64,000 nt of DNA from Favolaschia claudopus (Eukaryota; Basidiomycota; Agaricomycetes; Agaricales; Mycenaceae): positions 62,001 through 126,000 of the forward strand of contig JAWWNJ010000241.1 in the NCBI GenBank assembly GCA_037176885.1, in the 5' to 3' direction. The translations under genes were made by a program, and so were the position numbers. This document shows, in pieces, positions 42,774 to 53,800 of this stretch; the first letter of the stretch is position 1; every line of letters begins with the position of its first letter. Below the pieces are notes generated by a model. The model did no database searches and was not told the DNA's origin. It worked only from the letters and a program-made list of their open reading frames with translations.

Positions 42774-43214
42774 TGGTGCGAATCGGCTAAACACCACCAA
42801 ACAGGAACGAAATCTATTACATCACATCAGGACCTTCCCACGCTTAACCCTCTGTCCGATTAGATAGTAGAGTAATCCCTCTAGACGAATTTTTAACTGG
42901 CTCAAAACTGACAATAAATAATATTTTCTCCGAGGCGATTTGAGACATCAGTGATGCGATCACCTAATCAATCACATGCACTTACGTCATTTCCTATTCG
43001 AGACAATCCACAATCCACATTCCACCTCACGGGTGCATCGGCAAGCTCTGAAAGGCACCCAAAATACCTGAGAGGGATACCAGCAGTTCATGGGAGCACC
43101 AATCCAAGCAAAAAAGAGCAGATAGATTGATTTTTTTTTCTGCGGGCAATTTGAGACATCAATGATGGGATCATTGATGGGACCTATTTGGTGGTGTTTA
43201 GCCGATTCGCACCA
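42774..43214. mobile_element. 441-bp TA-flanked MITE
   Basis: Inverted ends TGGTGCGAATCGGCTAAACA followed by CCACCAAA; TA at 42772-42773 and 43215-43216. The word TTTGAGACATCA occurs twice inside (about 42951 and 43151). A partial copy is at 20290-20365. Confidence 0.85.
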
Positions 43215-43216
43215 TA

Positions 43217-43623
43217 CGCGGTCATATACAGATTGTACTTTGTTCTTTCTACGACAGTCTGTACCTATTACCTACTGTGTTAATGCAAGACATTCCTGGG
43301 TGGTAAGAGCCGCGTGTGCGTCCCGATCATTGAAACGATACTTCTCGTTCCCCTTACCGAATTGACTTGTGAAGGCCAAAGTGGGCAAGAGAAAATCAAG
43401 TGAGGCAAGACAAACAAAGCCACCACCGTCTCTGGGGTCCCAACACTCGCTTAGACCTCCAACACCTTCCCATCTGTTCGACACAACGGCCAACAGCGGC
43501 CACTTCTTGTTGCGGTTATAATCGGTTATATCGGACTTTCGAATTTTGCGACATTACCTCCACAAACTGTACCATTCATTCCACTGCCAGCGTCAATGGT
43601 CGATGGCACCCTAAGTATGTAGG
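43217..43623. other. No gene recognised
   Basis: Short frames only, between a MITE and the zinc-cluster fragment. Downstream exons of that fragment could be expected here on the minus strand, but none was recognised. Confidence 0.35.
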
Positions 43624-43905
43624 CTAAGTATGCAGAGCTCGGGAACATGTTTGCTGTGAGCAGGCTATGGGCTTGGGTGCGCTCGTTTTTCTTTGGCTTC
43701 TCCTTTGTGACCTCTCTACGGAGAAGGTGCACGCGACGCCACGCTGCTCGCAGCCTCGACAGCCTTCCTGTTGAGCTCCGTCTGCCTTTTCGCACCGCGC
43801 CTTATGAATTCTGCATGTATCACATGCTTGGCGCGCTCTTTTTCGACGCTCTACATGTTTTCGGTTCGATGCTTTTGATTTAGCAATATGTTGCCAAAAA
43901 GACAA
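43624..43905 (-). pseudogene. Zn2Cys6 (GAL4-type) zinc-cluster fragment
   Basis: The 93-codon frame has ERRKRARQACDTCRIHKARC, then CRGCEQRGVACTF: six Cys at residues 28, 31, 38, 49, 52 and 59 (CX2CX6CX10CX2CX6C), preceded by a basic stretch. This is the DNA-binding cluster of fungal transcription factors. The cluster is intact, but no middle-homology region or linker follows, and the right side abuts the hAT fragment. It may be an exon of a gene whose remainder was lost. Confidence 0.65.
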
Positions 43906-45187
43906 TCAACTCCAGCACTCTCCTCCTTCCTGCTTGGAAGGAAGTGGTCAAGAATTGCGGCTTGTCAGCGAAAAACCTACCCCGCGATGTCAGGACACGG
44001 TGGAATTCGACTTACGATATGATTGTAGTTGCTCTACAATATCGGCGGGCGATCCGAGAGTTTACATCAGATGAGTCAAACGGCCTGCAACAGTTCATGC
44101 TCACATCATTGGAATGGACTGTACTCGAAGATTTGCGCTACATTCTCGGGGTGCGTCATTCTCACATCTTTTTTTTTTAATCGTGCTCATTCAACGAACC
44201 TAGTCATTCAAAGACGCCACCCTCTTCTTCTCTCGCGACTCGGCAACACTTGCAACGGTTATCCCCGCCATGGACAAGCTTGATGCGCTGCTCGCTACCG
44301 CCGTCATCAAGATCCCCGCTGGTGACAGGGCATTTAGCGTACCCATCGCAGCTGCATTACTCAAAGCGAAGCACACTCTAAACCGCTATTACTCTCTGGC
44401 ATATTATAGTCGTGTTTACCGCATCGCTCTGAGTACGTGGCTGCCGTTATTGAGCTGATTTCTACTCATAAATGAATAGTTCTTCATCCTCGTTACAAGA
44501 CCGGTTATCTAAGCGACAATGAATGGGACGCCGAGGACATCGCGCGAGCCAAAGAAGAGCTTCAAGAGGTGTTCGACATGTATAAGGACGCCTATGATGC
44601 TGCCGTGTTACCCGAGGGTGACGAGGAGCAGGAAAGCACGGTACGTTGACGCCACTACGAGTAATTTATCTCACACCAATCAGCAGGAGCAACCCACTGG
44701 ACGCAAGAAGTGGGAGAATTATTTCGACATGATGGAGAACCTCGAAAACATCAAAGCGGGATCATCGAGAGCGTCAATCGCCGACGAGCTCTACACCTAT
44801 CTTTCAGAGCCTCGTGAGTCTGTTCACGATGTTCTTGTCTGGTGGCACCGCAATGCGAAAAAATACCCGGTCTTGTCGCGGATGGCTCGCGATTATTTGT
44901 CAGTTCCACGTGAGTATTTTCTTCTTCGAAAGGCCTGCTCCATTTAACATTATTCTATAGCTACTTCCGTCTACGTGGAGCGACAGTTTAGTCGTGGTCG
45001 GCTTCTGATATCCAGCATCCGCAACCGTATGACCGGTGAAACGGCACGCGCTCTCATGTGCTTGGGGTGCTGGAGTCAACAGGGATTCATTGATGACGAG
45101 GATATATTTGCGGTTGCAAGAATGCCAGAGCTTGAGGAGATTGAAGGAAAGGGCAAGGGTAAGGAGAAAATCATTCTCGAGCTTTAG
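43884..45187 (+). pseudogene. hAT transposase, C-terminal half
   Basis: Exons read: KNLPRDVRTRWNSTYDMIVV (the TRWNSTYDM block); a second with TVIPAMDKLDALL and AAALLKAKHTLNRYYSLAYY; LHPRYKTGYLSDNEWDAEDI; a fourth with DELYTYLSEPRESVHDVLVW (W block of the dimerisation domain) and YPVLSRMARDYLSVP; and VYVERQFSRGRLLISSIRNR, the family's conserved (C/S)ER-FS-G motif, ending at the stop 45187. Introns have GT-AG borders. The zinc finger and the first catalytic Asp regions are missing. Confidence 0.8.
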
Positions 45188-45259
45188 TTTATCATTCCAA
45201 CGGTTGCTTGTACATTTCTATACACGAATTTATGTCCTCCTACCGTCATACAGCAAACT

Positions 45260-45439
45260 ACAGTGGAAAATCAGAATTTTAAGCTACGGGTCGAGCACGG
45301 GTCTGACGGGTGGCGGGTACCCGTTGACCCACGGGTGAATCTGCGGGTAACCCGCACCCGTGGCGCGGGTCGGGTCAGACAGCGGGTATGGGTGCGGGTC
45401 GTGCTTGGCTCACCCATGGGTTACCCGTGCCGATCACTA
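45260..45439. repeat. Subterminal CGGGT-rich repeats of the hAT fragment
   Basis: CGGGTACCCG, GCGGGTAACCCG and CCCACGGG words recur. hAT transposases bind short subterminal repeats, so these may be such sites. The pattern resembles the CGGGTCGGG words of the hAT MITE at 32862-33476. Confidence 0.5.
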
Positions 45440-45889
45440 AATATGCCTGTGGCTAGGAGCGAGATCCTTTGGATGAAAATCTTCAATGGTGCCAAATAAA
45501 CGAGAACCCGAAGTCACCTTCAGTGACGAGTACTGGGAGTATTGTTCACAATGACTGGAGGATTGGGGGTTCAAGCTGCCCACAGCATTCGAGTGATTCG
45601 AGGCTGGGCAGAGCTGCGGGACAAAGGGGGGACCAAATGATATGCAGGAGGAGGCAGAATGGTGGTGGGGGAAACTGAATGCGGGAGGTACGGGCCCGGG
45701 ATTTACGACGTATGGATGATGTTGGGAAGCTAGAAGAACATGTCAGTGATCGGCTGCAAGGTGTGGATTCCATGAAATACTTGCGCAGATACAATTCCAC
45801 CGGCCTGTCGTCAAAGGATCCGCACGGCGGCCACACTCTGTTCGTCATTGAAAACAGTGTGACAAACAAGAGGCGCAAGTCACGAGACA

Positions 45890-46717
45890 GAAGCGGAGCT
45901 TGCGGAGGCGCAGCCGCCCCAAATCAACGACCGCTAAGAAAATGAAGGTGAGGAGTTATATTCTACAATTCTACTTTGCCACGACTGAGAATTGTCAGCC
46001 TCGTGAAATCCTCCCCGCAAATCAGGCAATGGACGATAAGATCGGAGAGTTGCGTGAGCAGTGGAAGTGCGAGACTCCGGGAGGTGGTTGCGGCAGCGCG
46101 CACTGTTTCTTCAGCGAGAAATACCCCAATCATTATCCGTTGTCGCATCCGTATTTCAAGTCATGGGCCGCCGCTATCGTAAGTTCATATCTCTCGCTGA
46201 TCTATATTTGTCAAATTGATTTGTTTGTTAGCTCAAGGGCCCGCAATTTGCCGACAAGAACAATCCTCCAAACAATGATATCTTCGATTCACTTTATACT
46301 CAAGACGCTATGCCCGCTGCTCGCTCACCCCTTGTCCAGCGCCGTCTCGATCTCCAAGCTAAAAACGTGCCGCAGGCACCCCAAGTCAACTTCAACTTTC
46401 CTGCCGAGCTTCTGAATGTGTTACGTCCTCCCGCACCCACACCTGCGCTTGCCGCTCCTCTCCAACCTGCTGCTCCTTCAGTTGCTCCTATGCTTATTCC
46501 CTCCGGCCGTATTCCTGGCGATGAAATGTCGATCCCACAATTTTGCGCTCTCTATGACCTCGACGACGATGTTACGCTCCGTTTTGAACAAAACAAATTC
46601 AAGAAAACAAGCGCCTTCAAATTTGTTGAAATGGCTCAGCTGAAGGACATGGGGTTTGTGTGGGGAGAGGTTGCAGAGTTGAAAGCGGCGATTGAGAAGT
46701 GCTCGAAGCCAATATGA
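45890..46717 (+). CDS. Hypothetical protein with C-terminal SAM-like domain
   Basis: Exons on plus: up to 45948 (RSRPKSTTAKKMK), intron GTGAGG...TTGTCAG, then PREILPANQAMDDKIGELRE, a Cys-rich block WKCETPGGGCGSAHCFFSEK and YPLSHPYFKSWAAAI; an intron (GTAAGT...TTGTTAG) leads to LKGPQFADKNNPPNNDIFDS, a Pro/Ala-rich linker and the last 60 residues MSIPQFCALYDLDDDVTLRF ... QLKDMGFVWGEVAELKAAIE, which look like a SAM-type helical bundle. Stop at 46717. I recognise the layout from recurrent hypothetical proteins of mushroom genomes; function unknown. Exons before 45890 are unclear and may contain stops. The stop lies only 53 bp from the end of the convergent Tc1 gene. Confidence 0.5.
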
Positions 46718-46770
46718 GGATGGACACGTGTAAATTGCATTTGTAGCTCCAAGCGAGCGTGTACTAGAAC

Positions 46771-47842
46771 TTAGAAATAGCCTGCGTGAATGAAGTATCC
46801 GAGCGCGTCACATTCTGTAACAATATTCATTGCCTCGAGCATATCGTATATCAATCCGTGTGGTTCATCGTCAGGTCCGTAAGAAAATATGTCTTTGTTT
46901 CGTCGAATCCATGCCTTGATCTGTGCAAAGGCTTCCTCGATAGGATTGAAGTCCGGAGAGTATGGGGGAAGATAGATGAGGCGTACACCTGTGACCGGTC
47001 AGCATTTGCTGCATGAACATTGCAAGATTTCTCACCGTATTCATCGCAGAGTTCCCGGACGGCTGCCCCGTGATGTATCTTGGCATTGTCCATCACCAAC
47101 ACGCTGAGGGGTCCTGGATATGGCGAGCATAGAGGCATCTGTGTCGAGATATGTCAGCAGAAGTAGATGATGCTAAGAATGTACTCACGATGTCGTCCTC
47201 CAGGAATTTGACAAACTGGTCATGATGCATCGAGCCCTCCACCACTGTGCTAGCAACCATTCCCTGCGTCGTCAGAAGGCCGGTTGCCGTGAGACGTCGT
47301 CCACGAACAGCCTTTCGGCGCTTTGTCGCACGCCGCCCCTTTCGAGCACGTCCACGACGCCGGCCTGGGGTTTTGTCGTTTTTTGATGTTTCATCGAGGA
47401 ATCCGAGGTAGTCTGGGGGATAGTCTGAAATTTCGCGAACAAAATCATTTCTAGCGGGTTCGTTCCGTTCTTCGGCGATTTCCTTGAGAATTTTGAGGGA
47501 CATGCCAGCGCGTTCGAGTTCACGATGGATGGTGCTATAATGAACAGAAATGAAGCGATTTTCCTCCAAAAGATCTAGAAGTTCGTCAAGAAAATAGTCT
47601 GGATTATTGCGGACTAGTTCTAGGAGGTAGTGGATGTCATCGTGATGGAGAATGCGATAGCGACCATGACGTTCACGAGGCTTAACAACGTCTCCTGTGG
47701 TACGCCAAAGACGAAGAACACGGAAGAAAGTGCGTCGAGAAAAACCAACACAATCCAGAATTTGTTTGAGCGTTGGAATATTTTGTTCGTATAGGTTTAT
47801 GGCGGCGATCTTGACATCCCGGGTAATGCTACGATTAGGCAT
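46771..47842 (-). CDS. Tc1/mariner transposase, DD34E, intact-looking
   Basis: Three exons (47842-47189, 47138-47036, 46988-46771) with GT-AG introns of 50 and 47 bp give 324 residues. The N-terminus has two helix-turn-helix units (ITRDVKIAAINLYEQNIPTL; LDCVGFSRRTFFRVLRLWRT). The DDE domain shows YLGFLDETSKND (first Asp), VLVMDNAKIHHG (second Asp) and, 34 residues later, FNPIEEAF (Glu). A basic stretch RRRGRARKGRRATKRRKA could act as nuclear signal. The enzyme would cut and paste an element at TA sites. No stop or frameshift is seen. I could not find matching terminal inverted repeats around the gene. It is a possible source of activity for the TA-flanked MITEs of the window, but none has been shown to match it. 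Confidence 0.85.
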
Positions 47843-48936
47843 TACAACTAGTAATATATTCATGCTCATTGAGGATAAACACGCACCAAAAACGCGAATT
47901 ATGACCAAAATACCAAAAAGACGCGTGCATCCTCCGTTTTCGCGACAGAAACTGCGGAGAAAAGTGTCAGAGAATGTAGCCTGGAAAAATCCGGTTAGAA
48001 CGCGCCTAGACCCAGCTCAATCGACGCGGTATTGGGCGAGAACGAAGCCCCGAAAGTCGTGCTGTCGTGCCAATGACGCGTTTTCGGGCGGAAAAATTTC
48101 TGGAAAGTTGGAAGGCAAGATAGTAAGCGTCGGGAAGCGCTTCTTTAGGGCTTTCGAACGCGCCTATTTTCAAGAAGATCCGCCGAGAATTGAGGTCAAG
48201 ATGAGCGGAGGGAAGAAGGAGCTAATGAGGTACAGTGTTTGTTCTTTATTGACAAAATGATGGAAGTGCCATTAGCTTTGCAAACAGCTGTAAGAATACC
48301 GTCTGTGCAGTATATGGAACAGAAAGGAAAGCTTTCGGCACGACAGAAAGTGGTGCCGAAAGTAAAGCTTTCGGCAAGACAGTAAATGATCCGGAAAGCA
48401 ATGCTTTCTGGAGAACTTTCTGGGGCGCAGAAAGCGAACCAGAAACAATAGCTATCTGCCCCCGCAGAAAGCACTGACTTCTGTCACACAGAAACTAATC
48501 CAGTAAGTACTAATTACCTGAAAATCAGAAACAATAGCTTTCTGGTTCGGCTTCTGTGCAACTGTAACGGGATCAGAATCTTATTGTTTCTGGATTTCAT
48601 GGTGAGGCATATCGCGGTTTGTTGTTGAAATTTTAGAAGCGGTAGAGTTGACGGACAGATTGTCGGCATGAACAGTAATGGATGGTTCTTTTTCGATGAC
48701 CGAAGCGGCAGGATGAGAAGGTAGAGGGTTTATTTGAGAGGTCTATCAAATCAAGGGATCATTGAAGCGTAAGAGTTACCACCTTTAATTTTATATAAAC
48801 TTACAGATTCATGATTTTCGGTTGCGGGTGTATGAGATTCCGCCGCCAATAAAATAGAGACATCTTCAACAGCTTTCGACTCTATTCAGGTTGAGTATGA
48901 GCCGTAAGAATAACACTATATGCTCACTTGGAGTGG
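47843..48936. other. No gene; palindromic-word array at 48300-48560
   Basis: Between about 48300 and 48560 words of the type CCGGAAAGC / GCTTTCTGG, CCGAAAG / CTTTCGGC and CCAGAAACAATAGC recur in both orientations. No tRNA-like core is visible in this array. Confidence 0.5.
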
Positions 48937-49218
48937 TTAATAAACTGAAAACTCTGCCCATTGTCGGTCCCGGATGGATTCATCCACTGTCGGAGCTGTC
49001 ATCGCATCTCCGCGTGGTATGACAGTCAAGTCAAAGCCGTAATAGTCGGCAAGTCTGGTGCGTTGCTGATCTACTGTCCCGGATAATGTGAGGACTTTCT
49101 TCTCCGAGGCTTCATTTGTCTTGATAATCCAGAACCTCAGTTGCGCTCCCTTGGCAGAGATAAGAGCCGCAACATTCAATCCCTCTGGCGGAGTACGCGG
49201 GGAGACCTCAGAGGACAT
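48937..49218 (-). CDS. Small hypothetical protein, SAP-like segment
   Basis: 93 codons starting MSSEVSPRTPPEGLNVAALI. The middle KVLTLSGTVDQQRTRLADYY (LSG---LR-RL--YYG) resembles the helix-turn of SAP-like DNA-binding segments. It ends soon after DESIRDRQWAEF. This may be the first exon of a longer, lost protein; I recognise no full family. Confidence 0.35.
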   Translation of the reverse strand: MSSEVSPRTPPEGLNVAALISAKGAQLRFWIIKTNEASEKKVLTLSGTVDQQRTRLADYYGFDLTVIPRGDAMTAPTVDESIRDRQWAEFSVY

Positions 49219-50826
49219 CAGTAGGTAGACGAGAGCGGCGGCAGAAAATGAAAGGAAAAAGAATCCCCTGAGTCAAAATCTGAAACGCGCAAACAAAAGC
49301 CAAACAATTACAGCCTTGAGGCAAGGAAGGCACGGTGATGGGACACTGCGATGAGCAAAACACGCGTCGGAAACACGCATCGGCGCGTCGCGTCGCGGTC
49401 GACGGACGCGTTTTAATGGACAGTTTATTCATAGCCGGAAGGAAGCTGTCAAATCAGTGGCTATAGCAGCTTCTAATTGTTCTGATTTTCCCACCAGAAG
49501 CCGGAACGGCGAGACCCTCAAAGTATTGGCTTGATACCATGAATGTTGTGTTTTGTGGGTCCAGGAATGTGTTTTGATTGCTCGTAAAATACAGTTCGAT
49601 CGTGAATGTCACAGAGGAGAGGGTGGCCGGAGGCCCGATCGCGAAGGGAATGATTGCGCGCCCCGGGGCACGCAGATCAATCAGCACGTGACTTGACAGG
49701 CCAAACGTAACGTAACGAATACAAAGCATTTGGGTAAATACTGGTGCTGTGGGCAAATACGTGATGATATGATGTATGTGAACAATGGTCCACATAGGAG
49801 CGGAAGCTTGTTTCAGTCCGTACATGAATGACACACTGCGGCCCCCTCGTCGATCTATTCTAAGTACTCATGCAACTGCTGAAAAGCTCAGGAAATTGAA
49901 ATTCAGTAAGAATATCCTGTATATTGAATGCCACTTGTGCAATATAGCAGAGGTCAGGATTCTCAGGATGTGCCTCTCTAGCAACTGGTCTTCTTTTCGA
50001 GCTTGAGCATTGGGTTGAGCATTTCCCTGTTTTTGTACTATATTAGTATATTTTGCGCTGGCTGTACAGGATTCTGCTGCACCGGAGGTGGCTCTGAACC
50101 TTGAGGTCTACATGTTGGTGACGGAGGTGAACTTTGCATATCCTGGTCTTCATTATGTCCTGCTAAAATACCAGCATTCCCAGCTATTCCCAGTGTTCTG
50201 CATCTCAGCAATTCGGCCAGCTGTGCGAGGTGTAAGTTGAAGTTGCTGGCCATTCCAGTTAACCTGAACAAAATTTGGTTGCTGTACAGGCAATCTCCGG
50301 TGTACAGGGCTATCCAGAATGCGATTGACACGCTCTTGCCCCTGAGCTGCATTTCATATGCGCTGTGGAGTATTTGGAGGCGTAGACCTATTTAATTTAA
50401 TTTTGCTTGATGGAAAGCATTGACCGATTGATCTGGCTCATACATTCAGTAACAGAAGATAATGTGGAGGATTAAGCTGATGTTGAGTGCTAATGCTAAG
50501 TGCTAAAAAAAAATCAGCTGCAACAAGCCACTAAGCAAATGGCTAGAAGTGTAAGAAATACCAAAATACACGTCATAGAGGAGAGAAAGAAAAGAGGGAG
50601 CACATCCATTGAGCAACTACACATACTATATAGGTAGGACATATCTATCCATGAGGTTGAAGCAAGGTTGAAGCGTCAATTCTGTTTCGGCGCGCGTTCC
50701 GAGGTCACGTGACATTTGACAGTTGCATGACCGCGACTGCCGGCCGTTCCCGAAGTCTGAGGCCACGGAGTCAGGACTCCAGGACGTGCTTACAAAGCAT
50801 TTGGACGGAGATTTGTAAGCATCTGC
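49219..50826. other. No gene recognised
   Basis: A minus frame of 126 codons (49454-49834) and shorter ones lack recognisable domains. Confidence 0.35.
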
Positions 50827-50834
50827 ATTCCGGA

Positions 50835-53800
50835 TAGTGCTGCCGGGAGCTGAGTTGGAGCTGAGCTCGAGGTGATTGCCCATCAGCTCGCTCGAGCTCG
50901 GAGTTGGGCCGAGGCAGCTTGGAGCTGACATCCATAAACGGAAGTTTCCGTCCCACGGTCCCCCGTCTCCTCGTTTCGAGCTACATTGCATTGTTTTGAC
51001 CTCGTATGCACCTCAAAAATGTGGTACAATTCTCCAAAAGGTATAATAAACATATGCACAATAAAAGACTATACAGTTTATGAGTAAATTATGGAACAAT
51101 ACAAAGCACAATGATTATACAAGTGAATACAACGCAAAAATCAAACGGGCGAAGCCCAGGAAGATTCTATAAGATCCTTAAGCTCTTGAGTACGCCCTGC
51201 CGCAATCAACCTTTCTGCTACATCAGGGTCAATATCAACAACAGACAGATCTTCCTCGGTTACGACTAACTCGTCGCAAAATTTGATGCGATCCTGTCGA
51301 TAAATAAATTTGAGAATCTGGAGCATTTCCATCATCTCGGGGGAGAGACTGTTGCGTAGGGAGGCATCTGTGTCCTTGCTGGAAGAGAAAACACGCTCGC
51401 ATGGTACCGCTGAAGCCTGAACAGGCAATACATCGACCGCCACGCGAAATAGGTGCCGGAACCGATACTGGCGAGCCTGTAACAATTTAGGAACCCAAAG
51501 AATACTCGAAACTCACCTCCCAGTAGCGAAGCAGGTCGAGGTCCTCATATTCTGGATCCGATCCACCCAGAAGGCCCTCCCTCTCATATTCATTCAGCTC
51601 CGTGTCGACAATCTGCTCATCTTCGGCAGCCGCCCGGCGCTCCGCCTCGGCTTGCTCTTCCTCCGAAAGCGGCTGTGAATCTTGACTGCTTGGTGGAGAT
51701 TCAATGTCGGAAGCAGAGAGCTCTTTTACAAGAGCACCCAGTTTTGCAAAACCAGATTTCTGTGCACGAGCGGCGTGGGACGAGGACGGCGTGTGAACAG
51801 CGCGGCGACTGGCAGTTAAAGGAATCTGGGCAGTGCTTGCAGAGTTCTGGTTAGTGCGGAACTCTCGGCGGTACTCCAGCATCTTGGTGGTTTGTCAGTA
51901 GCGCAATAATGGGAAGATTTGGGACGCACTGCTGCACGTATCCAAGTTCTGGCTTCCTCCGCATCTGACGGGGACCAGTTATCCCTGAGCCATTGAAGTT
52001 TTGTTGTCGGATTTAAAACTGAGAAATGATATGAGTGGTTGAAGCGAATGAGGTGACGAAGAGCGAAGTGTTTACCCATGGCCAGCGCGTAAATTCGAGT
52101 GCGCCGAGACATCCCGAGGTATTCGGTGAATTTATCGACAGCGGCGTTAATGCCGAGACTGATTTTCGGGAGCTCTCGAGCAAGAAGCTTGAGTGCGGCA
52201 ATGAGCTGCTCATAGAGTGGGAGCACATAGGACAGGGTAGGCGCTTTCTCCGCAGATACTATTTCCTGGACAAGATGTGGGACCTGTAAAAAGCGCCGAA
52301 TGTCGACGAGCACAGTCTTGGCGATCGGATCGAGTCGGTCATCTGAAATCTCGACTTGCATTGGGTCGTTGAGAAATGCCTCAACAGCCTGAACGAAATT
52401 GCAAGTCAAATTCAATCCCTACCAGCAAGAAAACAATGGAACAAACCAAATCTTGCTCAAGGTACCGGTCTATCATCAAAAACGTGGCCGACCAACGCGT
52501 GTTGACATCTTGCAAGAGCTGTATGACACGCAGCTTTAAGGCAGGTTCGCCGAAGCCGCCCTCCTCGTTGCCACGTTCGATTGTCTCCTTGAAATTATCC
52601 CGTCGTTGACCAGATGCCCGGCACGATGTAACGAGTGTTCGTGTTTGTTTGACAGGGTTCTTTCTCAGCGCCTCCCAATACCCGACATCCTGCTTCAGCG
52701 CCTCGGGAATCGGCGTGCCGTAGTTGTCCAAATCGATACCAGCTTGAGGAGAAGGTAATTCGGGAAGTGTTGCGAGAGCGGCTTTGACGGCAATATTAAC
52801 GACATGTGGAAAACATCTGAATGCCTTTAGCCGTCGGACTCGGTAATAAATCATCGAAACTCACCGAATTCTGTTCCCTTCCGCATCGAAAGGGATCCCG
52901 AGTACGGCGAGCTCTTGCGCAATATACACCATGCATGTGTTATTATTGCTAGCATTGTCGCATGTAATCATCCCAACCTGAGTGATCGTTAGTAGGCTAT
53001 TCAATTCACGACTCGATGCGACTTACTTTGTGCAAACAACCAATCTCCTTCAAAACCTGTACAAAGATTTTTGCAATATTTTGACCAGTATGTCTCCCAT
53101 CCAATCGACGAAAAGCGACGAGCCGGGTTTTCAGGACAAGGTGCCCGTTCGCGTCTCGGATGATGTAGTGGGCGGTAATACCCAGATGTGAGTCGAGATT
53201 CTCACGACTCCACACATCCTGGGTGTAAGACTGTCGCCCGAGCGAATTCTGGACATATAATTATAAGTGAACTCTGAGATTGTGATGCGTAGTACCTGAA
53301 TTTCATGAATCATCAGCTAATATTCAGCCTGGAACCGTTGGACGATCATCTCGGATAACTTCGTACGATGTGGTATGTCCTTGTCCTCCAGTTGAGTCCC
53401 AATAAAAAGGAGGAGATCCCGGAGCTCCGGACAATCCACCACGTCTATGGACTGAAAGCACATATATCAGAACATGGAAGAGGCGAAGATGGGATTGCAC
53501 TTACCTGATCATCAACGGCGATCCATTTAACCAGTCTTTCGTAGAATCCGGGGAGGGAGAATTCCTCCCGCTCTCCCGCAACCTGCGGCGCCTTCGCAAG
53601 ATTTTCCCAATTCTTAAGCCCCTTAAGGATGACCATATCCTTCCAAACTTTGCCATGTTCTCCCTCGAGATGATTTCTAATGGTCTTGGTTTGTCCGGGA
53701 CCATTCTTCCACGCCTTCCACTTTGGAAATCTAACGGAGCAAGGGGTTAGTTCGGATAGGGCACACAAAATAAAATACATCTGAAAACTCACGGACAGAG

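Larger units (their letters stand above)
43884..45439 (+). mobile_element. hAT element, 3' half
   Basis: Transposase exons run to 45187. The right end at 45439, reverse-complemented, reads TAGTGATCGGCACGGGTAAC, a hAT-type terminus, preceded by many GGGTACCCG / GCGGGTAACCCG words. The expected left terminus and the 8-bp repeat of AATATGCC (45440-45447) were not found to the left, so the element is 5'-truncated or deleted. Confidence 0.75.

Noticed and set aside
45890..46717. Part of the hAT element to its left
   Set aside because: The hAT right terminus at 45439 precedes it, and its SAM-like end is not a hAT domain.
49454..49834. 126-codon minus-strand frame as a gene
   Set aside because: No domain, no splice pattern, and no similarity to anything I recognise.
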